Below are positions 17,734 through 25,855 of a stretch of 64,000 nt of DNA, one piece after another. Position numbers and translations under genes: made by a program. The number at the start of each line of letters is the position of its first letter. The stretch's first letter is position 1. This DNA is from Magnetovibrio sp. (GTDB lineage: Bacteria; Pseudomonadota; Alphaproteobacteria; Rhodospirillales; Magnetovibrionaceae), in contig JAPHSY010000020.1 of assembly GCA_026196495.1 (NCBI GenBank), positions 1 to 64,000 on the forward strand. Reading direction: 5' to 3'. A model generated the notes under the pieces. The model ran no database searches. It saw only the letters and a list, made by a program, of their open reading frames with translations, and was not told the DNA's origin.

Positions 17734-18746
17734 GAAGGGTTGCTTTCTGCCGCTTTACGTTTGTCAGATGGAATGTGATTATCAACCCAGGCTTTCATTT
17801 CGCTTAGGGCAGGGTGGTCTAAGGATCGTTCAAACAAACGCCACACGCGTTCAATGTGTTTGAGATAGATCGGTTTGCCGTCGCGGCGGTCCAGGCGGGT
17901 GAAGATGCCGATGACTTTGGCGTGACGTTGTGCCCCCAAAATGGCATATGCCGTTTGGAAATCGTCCCAGCGTTGATCTTGAAGATTGAGGGCATCGCGG
18001 TAGCGTTCTTTCATTCGTGCTTGTAAATCGGGTGCAATATCACGCCGTGCGTCCTCCAGCAGGCTCATCAGATCGTAAGCCGGATGCCCAGCCAGAGCGT
18101 CTTGAAAGTCCAACAGACCGCATGCTTTGACATGGTCGCGGTTGTCCAAACGCATCAAATTGTCGATGTGATAATCGCGCAGCACCAAGGTCCGGGGCCC
18201 GGCGTGGACATGACCAAACAGTTTCAGCCAGATGCGTTCAAATTTCGCCCGTATTTCGGTGGACACATTAAGGCCGTGGGCGGGCATAAACCAATCCAAC
18301 AATAGGGCCGCTTCGTTGCGCAATGTGGCATCGTCATAAGGCGACAACCATTCGGGTGCCGCGGTTTCGCTGTCAATGGCATGTAGCGTGATGAGCACAT
18401 CGGTGCCCAGTTGATAAAGTTCAGTTTCGTCAGCGTTTGCGGCCAACAAATTGGTGAACGTGGTATCGCCGAAATCTTCCAGCAATAAAAAGCCGTTGGT
18501 TTCGTCTTCGGCCATAATTTCCGGGGCGCTGAAATCCAACAGACGCAGGTGCTTGTCGATTTGCACAAATGGGCGCACGTCTTCGTGGGTCGGTGGGGCG
18601 TCCATGACCATAGCGCGTTGGCCGTTTTGGCTTAAACGGATATAGCGCCGAAAGGATGCATCACCAGACAACGGTGCCTGTTCGGCCTCGGCCCAACCCG
18701 CATGTTTTAAAAAATCTGTCAGTAAATGTTGACGTGATCCCCCCAT
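17730..18746 (-). CDS. amgK: N-acetylmuramate / N-acetylglucosamine 1-kinase (AmgK-like)
   Basis: The 338-residue protein has the aminoglycoside-phosphotransferase kinase fold. The catalytic loop is VLRDYHIDNLMRLDN and the metal-binding loop GLLDFQDAL, with an N-terminal GDASFRRYIRL nucleotide-binding segment. AmgK phosphorylates MurNAc (and GlcNAc) at C1, feeding MurU. The ATG at 18746 is preferred over one 18 bases upstream because it has an AAGGGA site at the right distance. It ends in an ATGA overlap with murU and follows tsaE by 10 bases. Confidence 0.85.
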   Translation of the reverse strand: MGGSRQHLLTDFLKHAGWAEAEQAPLSGDASFRRYIRLSQNGQRAMVMDAPPTHEDVRPFVQIDKHLRLLDFSAPEIMAEDETNGFLLLEDFGDTTFTNLLAANADETELYQLGTDVLITLHAIDSETAAPEWLSPYDDATLRNEAALLLDWFMPAHGLNVSTEIRAKFERIWLKLFGHVHAGPRTLVLRDYHIDNLMRLDNRDHVKACGLLDFQDALAGHPAYDLMSLLEDARRDIAPDLQARMKERYRDALNLQDQRWDDFQTAYAILGAQRHAKVIGIFTRLDRRDGKPIYLKHIERVWRLFERSLDHPALSEMKAWVDNHIPSDKRKAAESNPS

Positions 18747-18756
18747 ATGCTTCCCT

Positions 18757-19254
18757 TCATCCATGGCCGCACGCGCGCAATCGTTCAGACCAGCTGGGAT
18801 TGTGTGATATCAGCTCTGCCTGGCGATGGTTTTTGCCTTTGGTGATGGTTAGGCGCACTTCCAGGCGATCACGGGGGATATAGGCCCCCATGTGGTCAGG
18901 CCATTCGATCAGGGATATGCCATCAACCAAGGCGTCTTCAATGCCCAATTCAAACACTTCTTCGGGATGTTCCAAGCGATACAGATCAAAATGCCAGATT
19001 TCGCCACTGTCGCCTTCATAGGTTTGCACCAAGGTGAAGGTTGGGCTGGGCACATCTTCGTCAGGATCGGTGAGGGCGCGGATGAAATCACGGGCAAAGG
19101 TGGTTTTACCCGCACCTAAGTCACCGGAAAGCGCAATGACGTCACCGGGTTTGGCGACGCGTGCTAAGCATTGAGCCAAATCCCGGGTGGCTTTGAGGCC
19201 AGCCAGCTCGATGGTGACAGTTTCATTGGCGTTAAGTTCTGTGACGGTATTCAT
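18757..19254 (-). CDS. tsaE: tRNA threonylcarbamoyladenosine synthesis ATPase TsaE
   Basis: The 165-residue ATPase assists TsaB/TsaD in making t6A37 on ANN-decoding tRNAs. The P-loop GDLGAGKT is at residues 44-51, followed by the family blocks VPSPTFTLV and IWHFDLYRL, then LIEWPDHM. A second ATG 36 bases upstream is possible. The one at 19254 has AAAAGGTTGAT before it and lies at a better distance from the candidate promoter. It opens the minus-strand run. Confidence 0.93.
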   Translation of the reverse strand: MNTVTELNANETVTIELAGLKATRDLAQCLARVAKPGDVIALSGDLGAGKTTFARDFIRALTDPDEDVPSPTFTLVQTYEGDSGEIWHFDLYRLEHPEEVFELGIEDALVDGISLIEWPDHMGAYIPRDRLEVRLTITKGKNHRQAELISHNPSWSERLRACGHG

Positions 19255-19303
19255 ATCAACCTTTTGTAACAAGGGTATATCATACGTCATTTGACCCCTA
19301 AGG

Positions 19304-19331
19304 TGTATAATTTCGCTTAATTTTACGTCTA
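19304..19331 (-). promoter_or_regulatory. Possible sigma-70-type promoter for tsaE-amgK-murU-addBA
   Basis: On the minus strand TAGACG (19331-19326) and TATACA (19309-19304) are 16 bases apart. Transcription would begin close to the upstream alternative ATG of tsaE, which favours the downstream start. Found by eye, with weak match at the -35. Confidence 0.35.
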
Positions 19332-19445
19332 TAACGGGGGGTGTGAAGTTAATCCCTGACCTGATATAAACGGATCAGTTCTCTACATCACATATGGGTA
19401 TGTTTTCAGCCCGTTACCATCGTTACACAATTATTGAGAGTTTCC

Positions 19446-20495
19446 ATGTCCGAGCAAAACACCGTCTCCCCTGTTCAAACTGATGTTGCGATCATTGGCG
19501 CCGGGCCCGTGGGCCTTTTTGCGGCGTTTGAATGCGGCATGTTGAAGCTCAATTGCCATATTATCGATGCCTTGGATGAAGCCGGTGGACAGCTTTCGGC
19601 GCTGTATCCGGAAAAGCCCATCTATGACATTCCCGGTCATCCGGCCATTTTGGCGGGTGAGTTGGTGAGTATGTTGGAAGCCCAAGCCGCCCCCTTTGGT
19701 CCAACCTATCATCTCGCCCAACAGGTAATTGGTATGGACGAGATGGATGGTGGTCGCTGGTTGTTGACCACATCCAAAGGCACTGAAATTGATGCGGGTT
19801 CGGTCATCATTGCCGCAGGTGTTGGTGCTTTTGGCCCCAACCGTCCGCCCTTGGACGGTATCCAGGACTTTGAAGGCTACGGTCCGGGGCGTGGTGTGAA
19901 CTACCTGGTTAAGCGCCGTAAGGATTTTCGAGATAAGAACGTCATCATTGCCGGTGGTGGCGATAGTGCCGTGGATTGGGCTGTTTCCCTGGCGGAGGTT
20001 GCCAAAACCGTCAAAATTATCCACCGCCGTCCAAAATTCCGTGCCGCACCGGAAACCGTAGAAAAAATGAAAGACTTGTGTGAGCACGGCAATGTTGAAA
20101 TGGTGGTGCCGTACCAACTGGCAGGCTTGGAAGGTGATGACCAAGATTTGAGCGCGGTGATTGTTGCTGATTTGGATGGCAACAAACGCACCTTGGAAGC
20201 TGATGTCTTGTTGCCGTTCTTTGGTCTCAGCCAAAATATAGGCCCCATTGCGGACTGGAATTTGGAAATCGAGCACAATCACATCACCGTGGATCCGGCA
20301 ACCATGAGCGCCGGACGCCCCGGCATTTACGGTGCAGGGGATATCATTTCCTACCCGGGTAAACTGAAACTGATTTTGATGGGCTTTTCCGAAGCAGCGT
20401 TGGCGGCGCACAGCGCACGCGATCATGTGCATCCGGATGAAGCCTACCACTTTGAGCATTCGACCACGTCGGGTGTGCCGGGTGGACCCAGCTGA
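19446..20495 (+). CDS. Ferredoxin/flavodoxin-NADP+ reductase, thioredoxin-reductase-like
   Basis: The 349-residue flavoprotein has an FAD-binding Rossmann motif IIGAGPVGLFAA at residues 16-27. It also has YPEKPIYDIPGHP, typical of the TrxR-like ferredoxin-NADP reductases (YumC type), and a second NADPH-binding Rossmann fold with VIIAGGGDSAVDWA. There is no CxxC redox pair between the domains, so it is not a thioredoxin reductase. It probably reduces a ferredoxin from NADPH, or the reverse. The ATG at 19446 has a TTGAGAG stretch upstream. A cytochrome c4 gene follows 10 bases later on the same strand. Confidence 0.88.
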   Translation: MSEQNTVSPVQTDVAIIGAGPVGLFAAFECGMLKLNCHIIDALDEAGGQLSALYPEKPIYDIPGHPAILAGELVSMLEAQAAPFGPTYHLAQQVIGMDEMDGGRWLLTTSKGTEIDAGSVIIAAGVGAFGPNRPPLDGIQDFEGYGPGRGVNYLVKRRKDFRDKNVIIAGGGDSAVDWAVSLAEVAKTVKIIHRRPKFRAAPETVEKMKDLCEHGNVEMVVPYQLAGLEGDDQDLSAVIVADLDGNKRTLEADVLLPFFGLSQNIGPIADWNLEIEHNHITVDPATMSAGRPGIYGAGDIISYPGKLKLILMGFSEAALAAHSARDHVHPDEAYHFEHSTTSGVPGGPS

Positions 20496-20505
20496 TTAAA
20501 AGACG

Positions 20506-21261
20506 ATGGTTAAGGGGATGATCAAACAGGCAACAGGTTTTGGGGTGGTGGTGATGCTTTTGGCGTCAACCGTAGCCAGTGCTCAACCTGTTTCAGAGCC
20601 AACATCTGATAAAGATACGAAGGCTGCATTGGAGCTTGAGATTAAAGCCGCCATGGACACCTGTATCCAATGTCATGGTCCTGGTGGTGTTAGCAATATC
20701 CCCACACGCCCGACCATTGCGGGCCAAAAATCAGAATATATCGAGAATCAACTGATGGCGTTTCGGCGTTCAGCGTTGACACAACAAGTATCCCCAACAG
20801 AAGAAATATCTTTGGTGCGATCCGATCCGGTGATGGAGCATATGGCCATAGGTCTGTCCGAACATGTCATTGTCCCTTTGGCACAGGCGGTTTCTCAACT
20901 GGCCTGCGATGGCGGTGTGACAAAGTCAGAATTGAGCAAACCAAGATTTGGCCAGCGCCGTCCTCTAGCAGCCGACGCCTGTGTGGGCTGTCACGGTCTT
21001 GATGGTATCGGCGTGTGGAACCATGTGCCGAACTTAGCGGGGCAGCAACGTGCGTACTTGCGTCGACAGTTGTTGTTGATCCGTGAAACCGCGTGGGGGG
21101 CACAGCCCCGTGATGGTGAGGCGTGGCGTTCTCATCCAATTATGGAAGCAAAAGTTGCGCGCATCCGCATTAGCGATATCGATAGTATTGCGCGTTATTA
21201 CGCGTCTATGGACTGCCATGGCGGCGTTAAATTTAATCCTGAAAGTTCGTCTAATAACTAA
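20506..21261 (+). CDS. Dihaem cytochrome c4-type protein, exported
   Basis: The 251-residue protein begins with a signal-peptide-like stretch (GFGVVVMLLASTVASAQ) and has two CxxCH haem sites, CIQCH near residue 52 and CVGCH near residue 163. Each is followed by a cytochrome c class I fold with GQxxxYxxxQL (AGQKSEYIENQLMAFRRS and AGQQRAYLRRQLLLIRE). This tandem design is that of cytochrome c4, a periplasmic electron carrier to terminal oxidases. It follows the flavoprotein gene by 10 bases, so the two are likely cotranscribed. It converges on the kinase gene, 6 bases away. Confidence 0.88.
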   Translation: MVKGMIKQATGFGVVVMLLASTVASAQPVSEPTSDKDTKAALELEIKAAMDTCIQCHGPGGVSNIPTRPTIAGQKSEYIENQLMAFRRSALTQQVSPTEEISLVRSDPVMEHMAIGLSEHVIVPLAQAVSQLACDGGVTKSELSKPRFGQRRPLAADACVGCHGLDGIGVWNHVPNLAGQQRAYLRRQLLLIRETAWGAQPRDGEAWRSHPIMEAKVARIRISDIDSIARYYASMDCHGGVKFNPESSSNN

Positions 21262-21266
21262 GAAAA

Positions 21267-23582
21267 TCAGTCGCTCTGCTCGACGTAACCGGAAAACAAA
21301 TCAGGTTGGCGCTGGCTGTCTTCGTCCGGCTGCGCGGGCAAATGGCAGGCAACCTGGGTGCCATGTCCGGGACGATTGGTCAGTTCAACTTCGCCATTGT
21401 GCAGTTCGATGAAGCGTGCGATGAGGGCGAGACCTGGTGGGACTTCGTCCTCTTTAAGTCCAGTGCCCCCGTCAGTGACGGCAAACACCACGGCCCCAGC
21501 TTCGCGTCGGGCGTTGAGGGAGATACTGCCGCCTGGCGGCGTGTTGGTAACTGCACTTGTGAGTAAGTTAAACAGTACCTGTTTGAGACGTTTCTCATCT
21601 GCCACAACCCAGCCAATGTCGGATGGGCTGTCGAATTCGATGTCGACATCTTTGCGTTTGGCGCGTTCGCGCACCAAGTTCATGGCTGTGAGCAACAGGC
21701 GATTGACGTCGACGGTGTCGAGTTCCAAGGTCATTAACCCAGCCTCGACAGAAGCCAAGTCCAGCATGTTGTCGATGATGCTGATCAGTTCTTCGGAACT
21801 GTCTAAAATACCGCGGGCAAGCTCGTCATGCCGACCTTGGTCATCCCCGGTATGTTCATCACTCAGAACCGATGCGTAACCAACGATGGCGTCCAAGGGA
21901 GTGCGGATTTCGTGGCTGACCCCGGCCATAAATTCGGATTTGAGGACGTTGGCTTCGGCCATGGCATGGGCGCGTTCCAACAGCGCACTTTCAACCCGGG
22001 CGCTGTCACTGACATCGAGATAGCTCAGTAATACTGCGCCATCTGGCAGGGGCACTTTGGCATATTCGAGCACCCCTCCATCGGTTAGGCGCACACGACC
22101 ACGGTCGGAATCGCGGCTCATCAGTTTGGCTGCTAAGTGGATGGTATCGAACTCTCCGTCACCTTCATCGCGTTGGACCAACCCGGTGATGTGTTTGACA
22201 AAGCCGCTCATCCGCAATGGTGTTTCAGATTTGTTGGGCAGTTTCCAAATCCGGGCAAAGGATGGGTTCATCAATTTAATCTGACCGTCGACCCCAAACA
22301 CGGCGACACCCTCATAGAGATTGTCTAAGGTCTCACGTTGTACAGCAGACAAGGTTTTGTAGTTGCGTTCCAAGTCCAGATGATCAGTGACGTCTTCATA
22401 GGCGAAGACAATGCCGCCCAAAGGATGCGGGCTGGCGACGGAACGTAAAGTCGCACCATCTGGCAAGTGCAGCATGGTTTCCACAGCACCATCCAGTTGT
22501 CCAAACTGTCCGGTTTGTTCGGCTTTGAAGGCTTTGAAGTTTTCAACTTCGGGCAGGCGACGTTGTTCACGCAGGCGTTCCAAGACGTCAGAATATGTTG
22601 GCTCGTCCGCCAACCATGTTGTGCTCAAGCCCCAAAGCTTAGCAAAAGCGGAGTTAAAGAACGTCAGCTTTTGATCGTTGCCATAAATGGCAATGGCGGT
22701 GGCGAGGTTTTCTAAGACTTGGTTTTGTGCTTGGATGTGGCGCCCCAGTGTACCTTCGGTTTCTTCGGCGCGCGTGCGGTCCAATGCCAAGCCTAATGTG
22801 CCTCCACCGGGAAGCGGTGCTTCGGTGATATCGAGCAAATGCGGTTGACCGACATCATCAGTCAACAAATGGCGTTCATCTATGGATTTATTGTTGCTGG
22901 CCTGGGCGCGTTCAGCCAAGCCGAGGCTGGCATCGGCAGCACCAAGCACACGTGCAGCATTGTTGATGGCCTGTACACCCAGTTTGCCGCCGCGTAGCCA
23001 AGCCGGAAGTGGCATGGCTTCGATAATTTCACGTGCGGAAATATTTGCCCCTTCGGCAGGTGGGGCAAGGTCCGAAACATCGCGCATCCACAATACATCG
23101 GCTAGGGCTTCGTCTGTTTCGCCACCGATCACTTCGCCGGCACCTGCGCGCACACCCACCACCAACAGGCGCCGTGCGCCATCTTGGGTGGTGACCACAC
23201 ATTCGAAGGGTGTCCCCTCTGTGCGCAGCTTGTGGGCAGCACCCATCAAAACTTTAGCATCAGCACCTTGGAAGCACTGCATGACGGAACGGAAGCTGGA
23301 ATAGACCCCATCGCGCAACCCCAACAATACGGCCAAGCGGCGCGAGCAGGCTTCGGAATTGTTAGCGGCAACCCATAAAAATAAGCCATCCGGAGCGGTG
23401 GCAAGAATTTCGTGGCTGATTTCGGCGTCAGAACGTAAACGTCGATGGGTGCGTTGAAGCTCTGATAATTGGGTGCGGAGCTTTAACGCAAAGGATATCA
23501 GCCCAACACAAACCAAGGCCATCACCACCGCCAGAATCGGTGCTGCATCGTTCAGACTTGTGGTTAGCACGAAGCCGTTCAT
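21267..23582 (-). CDS. DivL-like PAS sensor histidine kinase
   Basis: The protein of about 771 residues (783 if a TTG at 23618 is used) has one N-terminal membrane helix (AAPILAVVMALVCVGLISFA), then a long series of PAS-like repeats. A HisKA domain follows with H557 in AGVSHEIRTPLDAIVGY, and an ATPase whose G-boxes are VTDGGTGL and PPGLALIARFIELHNG. Size, single helix, PAS series, C-terminal sequence and position next to ahcY and near tsaE match the alphaproteobacterial DivL group, a cell-cycle/polarity regulator of CckA. Caulobacter DivL has Tyr in place of the phospho-His. Here the His is retained, so kinase activity remains possible. Confidence 0.78.
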   Translation of the reverse strand: MNGFVLTTSLNDAAPILAVVMALVCVGLISFALKLRTQLSELQRTHRRLRSDAEISHEILATAPDGLFLWVAANNSEACSRRLAVLLGLRDGVYSSFRSVMQCFQGADAKVLMGAAHKLRTEGTPFECVVTTQDGARRLLVVGVRAGAGEVIGGETDEALADVLWMRDVSDLAPPAEGANISAREIIEAMPLPAWLRGGKLGVQAINNAARVLGAADASLGLAERAQASNNKSIDERHLLTDDVGQPHLLDITEAPLPGGGTLGLALDRTRAEETEGTLGRHIQAQNQVLENLATAIAIYGNDQKLTFFNSAFAKLWGLSTTWLADEPTYSDVLERLREQRRLPEVENFKAFKAEQTGQFGQLDGAVETMLHLPDGATLRSVASPHPLGGIVFAYEDVTDHLDLERNYKTLSAVQRETLDNLYEGVAVFGVDGQIKLMNPSFARIWKLPNKSETPLRMSGFVKHITGLVQRDEGDGEFDTIHLAAKLMSRDSDRGRVRLTDGGVLEYAKVPLPDGAVLLSYLDVSDSARVESALLERAHAMAEANVLKSEFMAGVSHEIRTPLDAIVGYASVLSDEHTGDDQGRHDELARGILDSSEELISIIDNMLDLASVEAGLMTLELDTVDVNRLLLTAMNLVRERAKRKDVDIEFDSPSDIGWVVADEKRLKQVLFNLLTSAVTNTPPGGSISLNARREAGAVVFAVTDGGTGLKEDEVPPGLALIARFIELHNGEVELTNRPGHGTQVACHLPAQPDEDSQRQPDLFSGYVEQSD

Positions 23583-23624
23583 GGTGATGTTGGGTGCCCC
23601 CTCAGATTCTCTCAACACTTAACG

Positions 23625-23648
23625 GCGCGAATCGCTAGCGAATCGCGC
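23625..23648. repeat. 24-base inverted repeat with one mismatch
   Basis: The sequence reads GCGCGAATCGCT then AGCGAATCGCGC, self-complementary except for one A-A pair. It lies just upstream of the DivL-like kinase gene (minus strand) and downstream of the ahcY terminator. It could be a regulator binding site for the kinase gene or an RNA hairpin. It is GC-rich with no T-tract. Confidence 0.5.
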
Positions 23649-23688
23649 TTTAGCGATGTTAGGCCTCAGGCGGGTTTGGGGCAACAAA

Positions 23689-23712
23689 AAGGGCGGCTCG
23701 AAAGCCGCCCTT
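23689..23712 (-). terminator. Intrinsic terminator of ahcY
   Basis: The perfect stem GGGCGGCT / AGCCGCCC with a CGAA loop (23691-23710) is followed on the minus strand by a run of T residues (complement of AACAAAAA). It lies 22 bases after the ahcY stop. Confidence 0.9.
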
Positions 23713-23734
23713 AATACAGAAAATCGAATATCAC

Positions 23735-25141
23735 TTAATAGCGATAGGTGTCCGGCTTGAACGGGCCATCAACGGAAACGCCGATGTAGTCGGCTTGTTC
23801 CTGGCTCAGTTTCGTAAGCGTTGCGCCCAGCTTGTCCAAGTGCAACCTGGCAACTTTTTCGTCCAGGTGCTTGGGCAGAACATAAACATCGTTTTTGTAT
23901 TTGCCGTCAGCATTGTTTTTGAACAGTTCGATTTGCGCCAACACTTGGTTGGTGAACGATGCGGACATGACGAAGCTGGGGTGACCGGTGGCACAGCCCA
24001 AGTTCACCAGACGGCCTTCAGCCAACATGATGATGCGGTTGCCATCGGGGAATTCAATTTCATCAACTTGCGGTTTGATGTTGGTCCATTTGAAGTTCTT
24101 CAGGCCAGCAATTTGGATTTCGTTGTCGAAGTGACCGATGTTGCACACAATCGCGCGATCTTTCATGCCGCGCATGTGATCAACGGTGATGATATCAAAG
24201 TTGCCGGTGGTGGTGACATAGATATCACCTTCAGGCAAAGCTTGTTCGGTGGTGACGACTTCAAAGCCTTCCATGCACGCTTGCAGAGCGCAGATCGGGT
24301 CGACTTCGGTGACCAGTACGCGGCAACCAGCGGAACGCAGGCTTTCAGCAGAACCTTTACCAACATCACCGTAACCACAAACCACAGCCACTTTACCAGC
24401 CAACATTACGTCGGTGGCGCGACGGATACCGTCAACCAAGCTTTCGCGGCAACCGTATTTGTTGTCGAATTTGGACTTGGTAACAGAATCGTTGACGTTA
24501 ATGGCGGGGAACAGCAAGGTACCTTTTTGCGCCATTTCATAGAGACGGTGAACGCCCGTGGTGGTTTCTTCGGTTACGCCTTGGATGTCTGCAGCGGCCT
24601 TGGTGTACCACTGAGGGTCTTCACCAATGTGTTTTTTAATTGCTGCGAACAGCACTTCTTCTTCTTCTGAGCCTGGGTTGTCGAGTACGGAGATATCTTT
24701 TTCCGCATCTTTACCCAAGTGCAGCAAAAGCGTTGCGTCGCCGCCATCATCCAAGATCATGTTCGGTGCACCGCCATCGTGCCATGTAAACAGACGGTGG
24801 GTGAAGTCCCAATACTCTTCCAGGGTTTCGCCTTTGTGGGCGAACACAGGGGTGCCGTTGTCGGCAATGGCCGCCGCAGCGTGGTCTTGGGTGGAGAAGA
24901 TGTTGCAAGACACCCAGCGAACTTCAGCGCCCAGGTCTTCCAGGGTTTCGATCAAGACGGCCGTTTGAATGGTCATGTGCAGTGAGCCTGCAATGCGCGC
25001 ACCCTTGAGCGGTTGTTCACCTTTGTATTCTTCGCGAATGGCCATCAAACCGGGCATTTCGGTGTTGGAAAGGTCGATATCTTTGTGACCCCAATCGGCC
25101 AAGCTGATGTCGGCAACTTGATAGTCTTGTGCGTCGCTCAT
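23735..25141 (-). CDS. ahcY: Adenosylhomocysteinase (S-adenosyl-L-homocysteine hydrolase)
   Basis: The 468-residue NAD-dependent enzyme splits SAH to adenosine and homocysteine, relieving product inhibition of methyltransferases. The N-terminal [19 protein letters not shown] substrate block, the [13 protein letters not shown] segment and the NAD-binding [16 protein letters not shown] are all intact, and the C-terminal [11 protein letters not shown] is the expected tail contacting the neighbouring subunit. Length is that of proteobacterial enzymes with the extra insert. CAGGAGACACGTCC precedes the ATG. The leader carries a strong hairpin. Confidence 0.97.
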   Translation of the reverse strand: MSDAQDYQVADISLADWGHKDIDLSNTEMPGLMAIREEYKGEQPLKGARIAGSLHMTIQTAVLIETLEDLGAEVRWVSCNIFSTQDHAAAAIADNGTPVFAHKGETLEEYWDFTHRLFTWHDGGAPNMILDDGGDATLLLHLGKDAEKDISVLDNPGSEEEEVLFAAIKKHIGEDPQWYTKAAADIQGVTEETTTGVHRLYEMAQKGTLLFPAINVNDSVTKSKFDNKYGCRESLVDGIRRATDVMLAGKVAVVCGYGDVGKGSAESLRSAGCRVLVTEVDPICALQACMEGFEVVTTEQALPEGDIYVTTTGNFDIITVDHMRGMKDRAIVCNIGHFDNEIQIAGLKNFKWTNIKPQVDEIEFPDGNRIIMLAEGRLVNLGCATGHPSFVMSASFTNQVLAQIELFKNNADGKYKNDVYVLPKHLDEKVARLHLDKLGATLTKLSQEQADYIGVSVDGPFKPDTYRY

Positions 25142-25193
25142 GGACGTGTCTCCTGGACTGAGTAAATCGCGGAACTTTTGTAAATCTGAGACA

Positions 25194-25216
25194 GGGGTTT
25201 AGCAGCCCTAAACCCC
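25194..25216 (-). promoter_or_regulatory. Strong leader hairpin upstream of ahcY
   Basis: GGGGTTTAG and CTAAACCCC form a perfect 9-base-pair stem around a 5-base loop, about 53 bases before the ahcY start codon. No T-tract follows on the minus strand, so it is not an obvious terminator. It may be an operator, a stability element or part of a metabolite-sensing leader. The SAH riboswitch core expected upstream of ahcY genes was not seen. Confidence 0.45.
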
Positions 25217-25372
25217 AAGGGCAAGCGCGGAAATGTCCCGGTTTTGGGTGCGGGAATTGTCACCGTGCACACGTTTGGCACCACAAAGTCTGGGGCAAGG
25301 GATAGGGCGCAAAAATCCGTTGGGGCATTTTTTTGTAGATATACAGACAAATACCGCCTTGAAGGGGGCTGT

Positions 25373-25699
25373 TTAGGAGTTTTTAGCCGCTGCTTTGCGT
25401 TGGGCGCGCAATCTATCAGCGGTTTCTTGGACGCCAGTGCGTACACGCTTAGCTGCTTCGGCTTCCTGGCGGGCCTTGAGACGAGGGCTCACCCACATCT
25501 CTTTATCTTCCGTGCCCGTATTTTTGTTAATTTTCGATATCTTGACCGCATCGAATTCTGGGGTTTTATCCAGTTCTTCGGCATAGATCAAAGCCGACCC
25601 AAACATACCGCCATCGAATTTACGATTGGGCGCCCATTTGCCGTCTTTTAACCCTAAGACGCCAAGAAAAAATTGCTCATTATTCACTTGTTCAGACAT
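25373..25699 (-). CDS. Small hypothetical protein, basic C-terminal helix
   Basis: I do not recognise this 108-residue protein. It has no signal peptide and no membrane segment. The first 60 residues are mixed alpha/beta in character (FFLGVLGLKDGKW, FDGGMFGSALIYAEEL), and the last 40 form a charged Arg/Lys/Ala-rich helix (RQEAEAAKRVRTGVQETADR) that could bind nucleic acid or form a coiled coil. No convincing ribosome binding site was seen. It lies between the EI gene and ahcY on the same strand. The coding frame is more protein-like than the overlapping antisense frame. Confidence 0.6.
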   Translation of the reverse strand: MSEQVNNEQFFLGVLGLKDGKWAPNRKFDGGMFGSALIYAEELDKTPEFDAVKISKINKNTGTEDKEMWVSPRLKARQEAEAAKRVRTGVQETADRLRAQRKAAAKNS

Positions 25700-25855
25700 G
25701 TGTAACTAAACCATTTTGATGTGGACCCACACTATATTTTTCAATGGACTCGCTCTCAAAAACAAGTTGAAAAAGTATATATTTTTCTCACCAAGCTAGC
25801 GCTCGGATTTTGTTGATTTTTTCTCAATGGATATTTTGGTGCTGAGACGGAAAAT

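Noticed and set aside
19431-20459. Minus-strand frame of 342 codons opposite the flavoprotein gene
   Set aside because: The plus strand has clear Rossmann motifs; the antisense translation is low-complexity in character.
23795-24670. Plus-strand frame of 291 codons opposite ahcY
   Set aside because: Shadow of ahcY; repeated Phe/Val/Asp pattern is typical of reverse-complement codons.
25142-25372. SAH riboswitch in the ahcY leader
   Set aside because: The conserved GAGGAGCGCUGC-like core and the matching pseudoknot sequence were not found on the minus strand; only a simple hairpin is visible.
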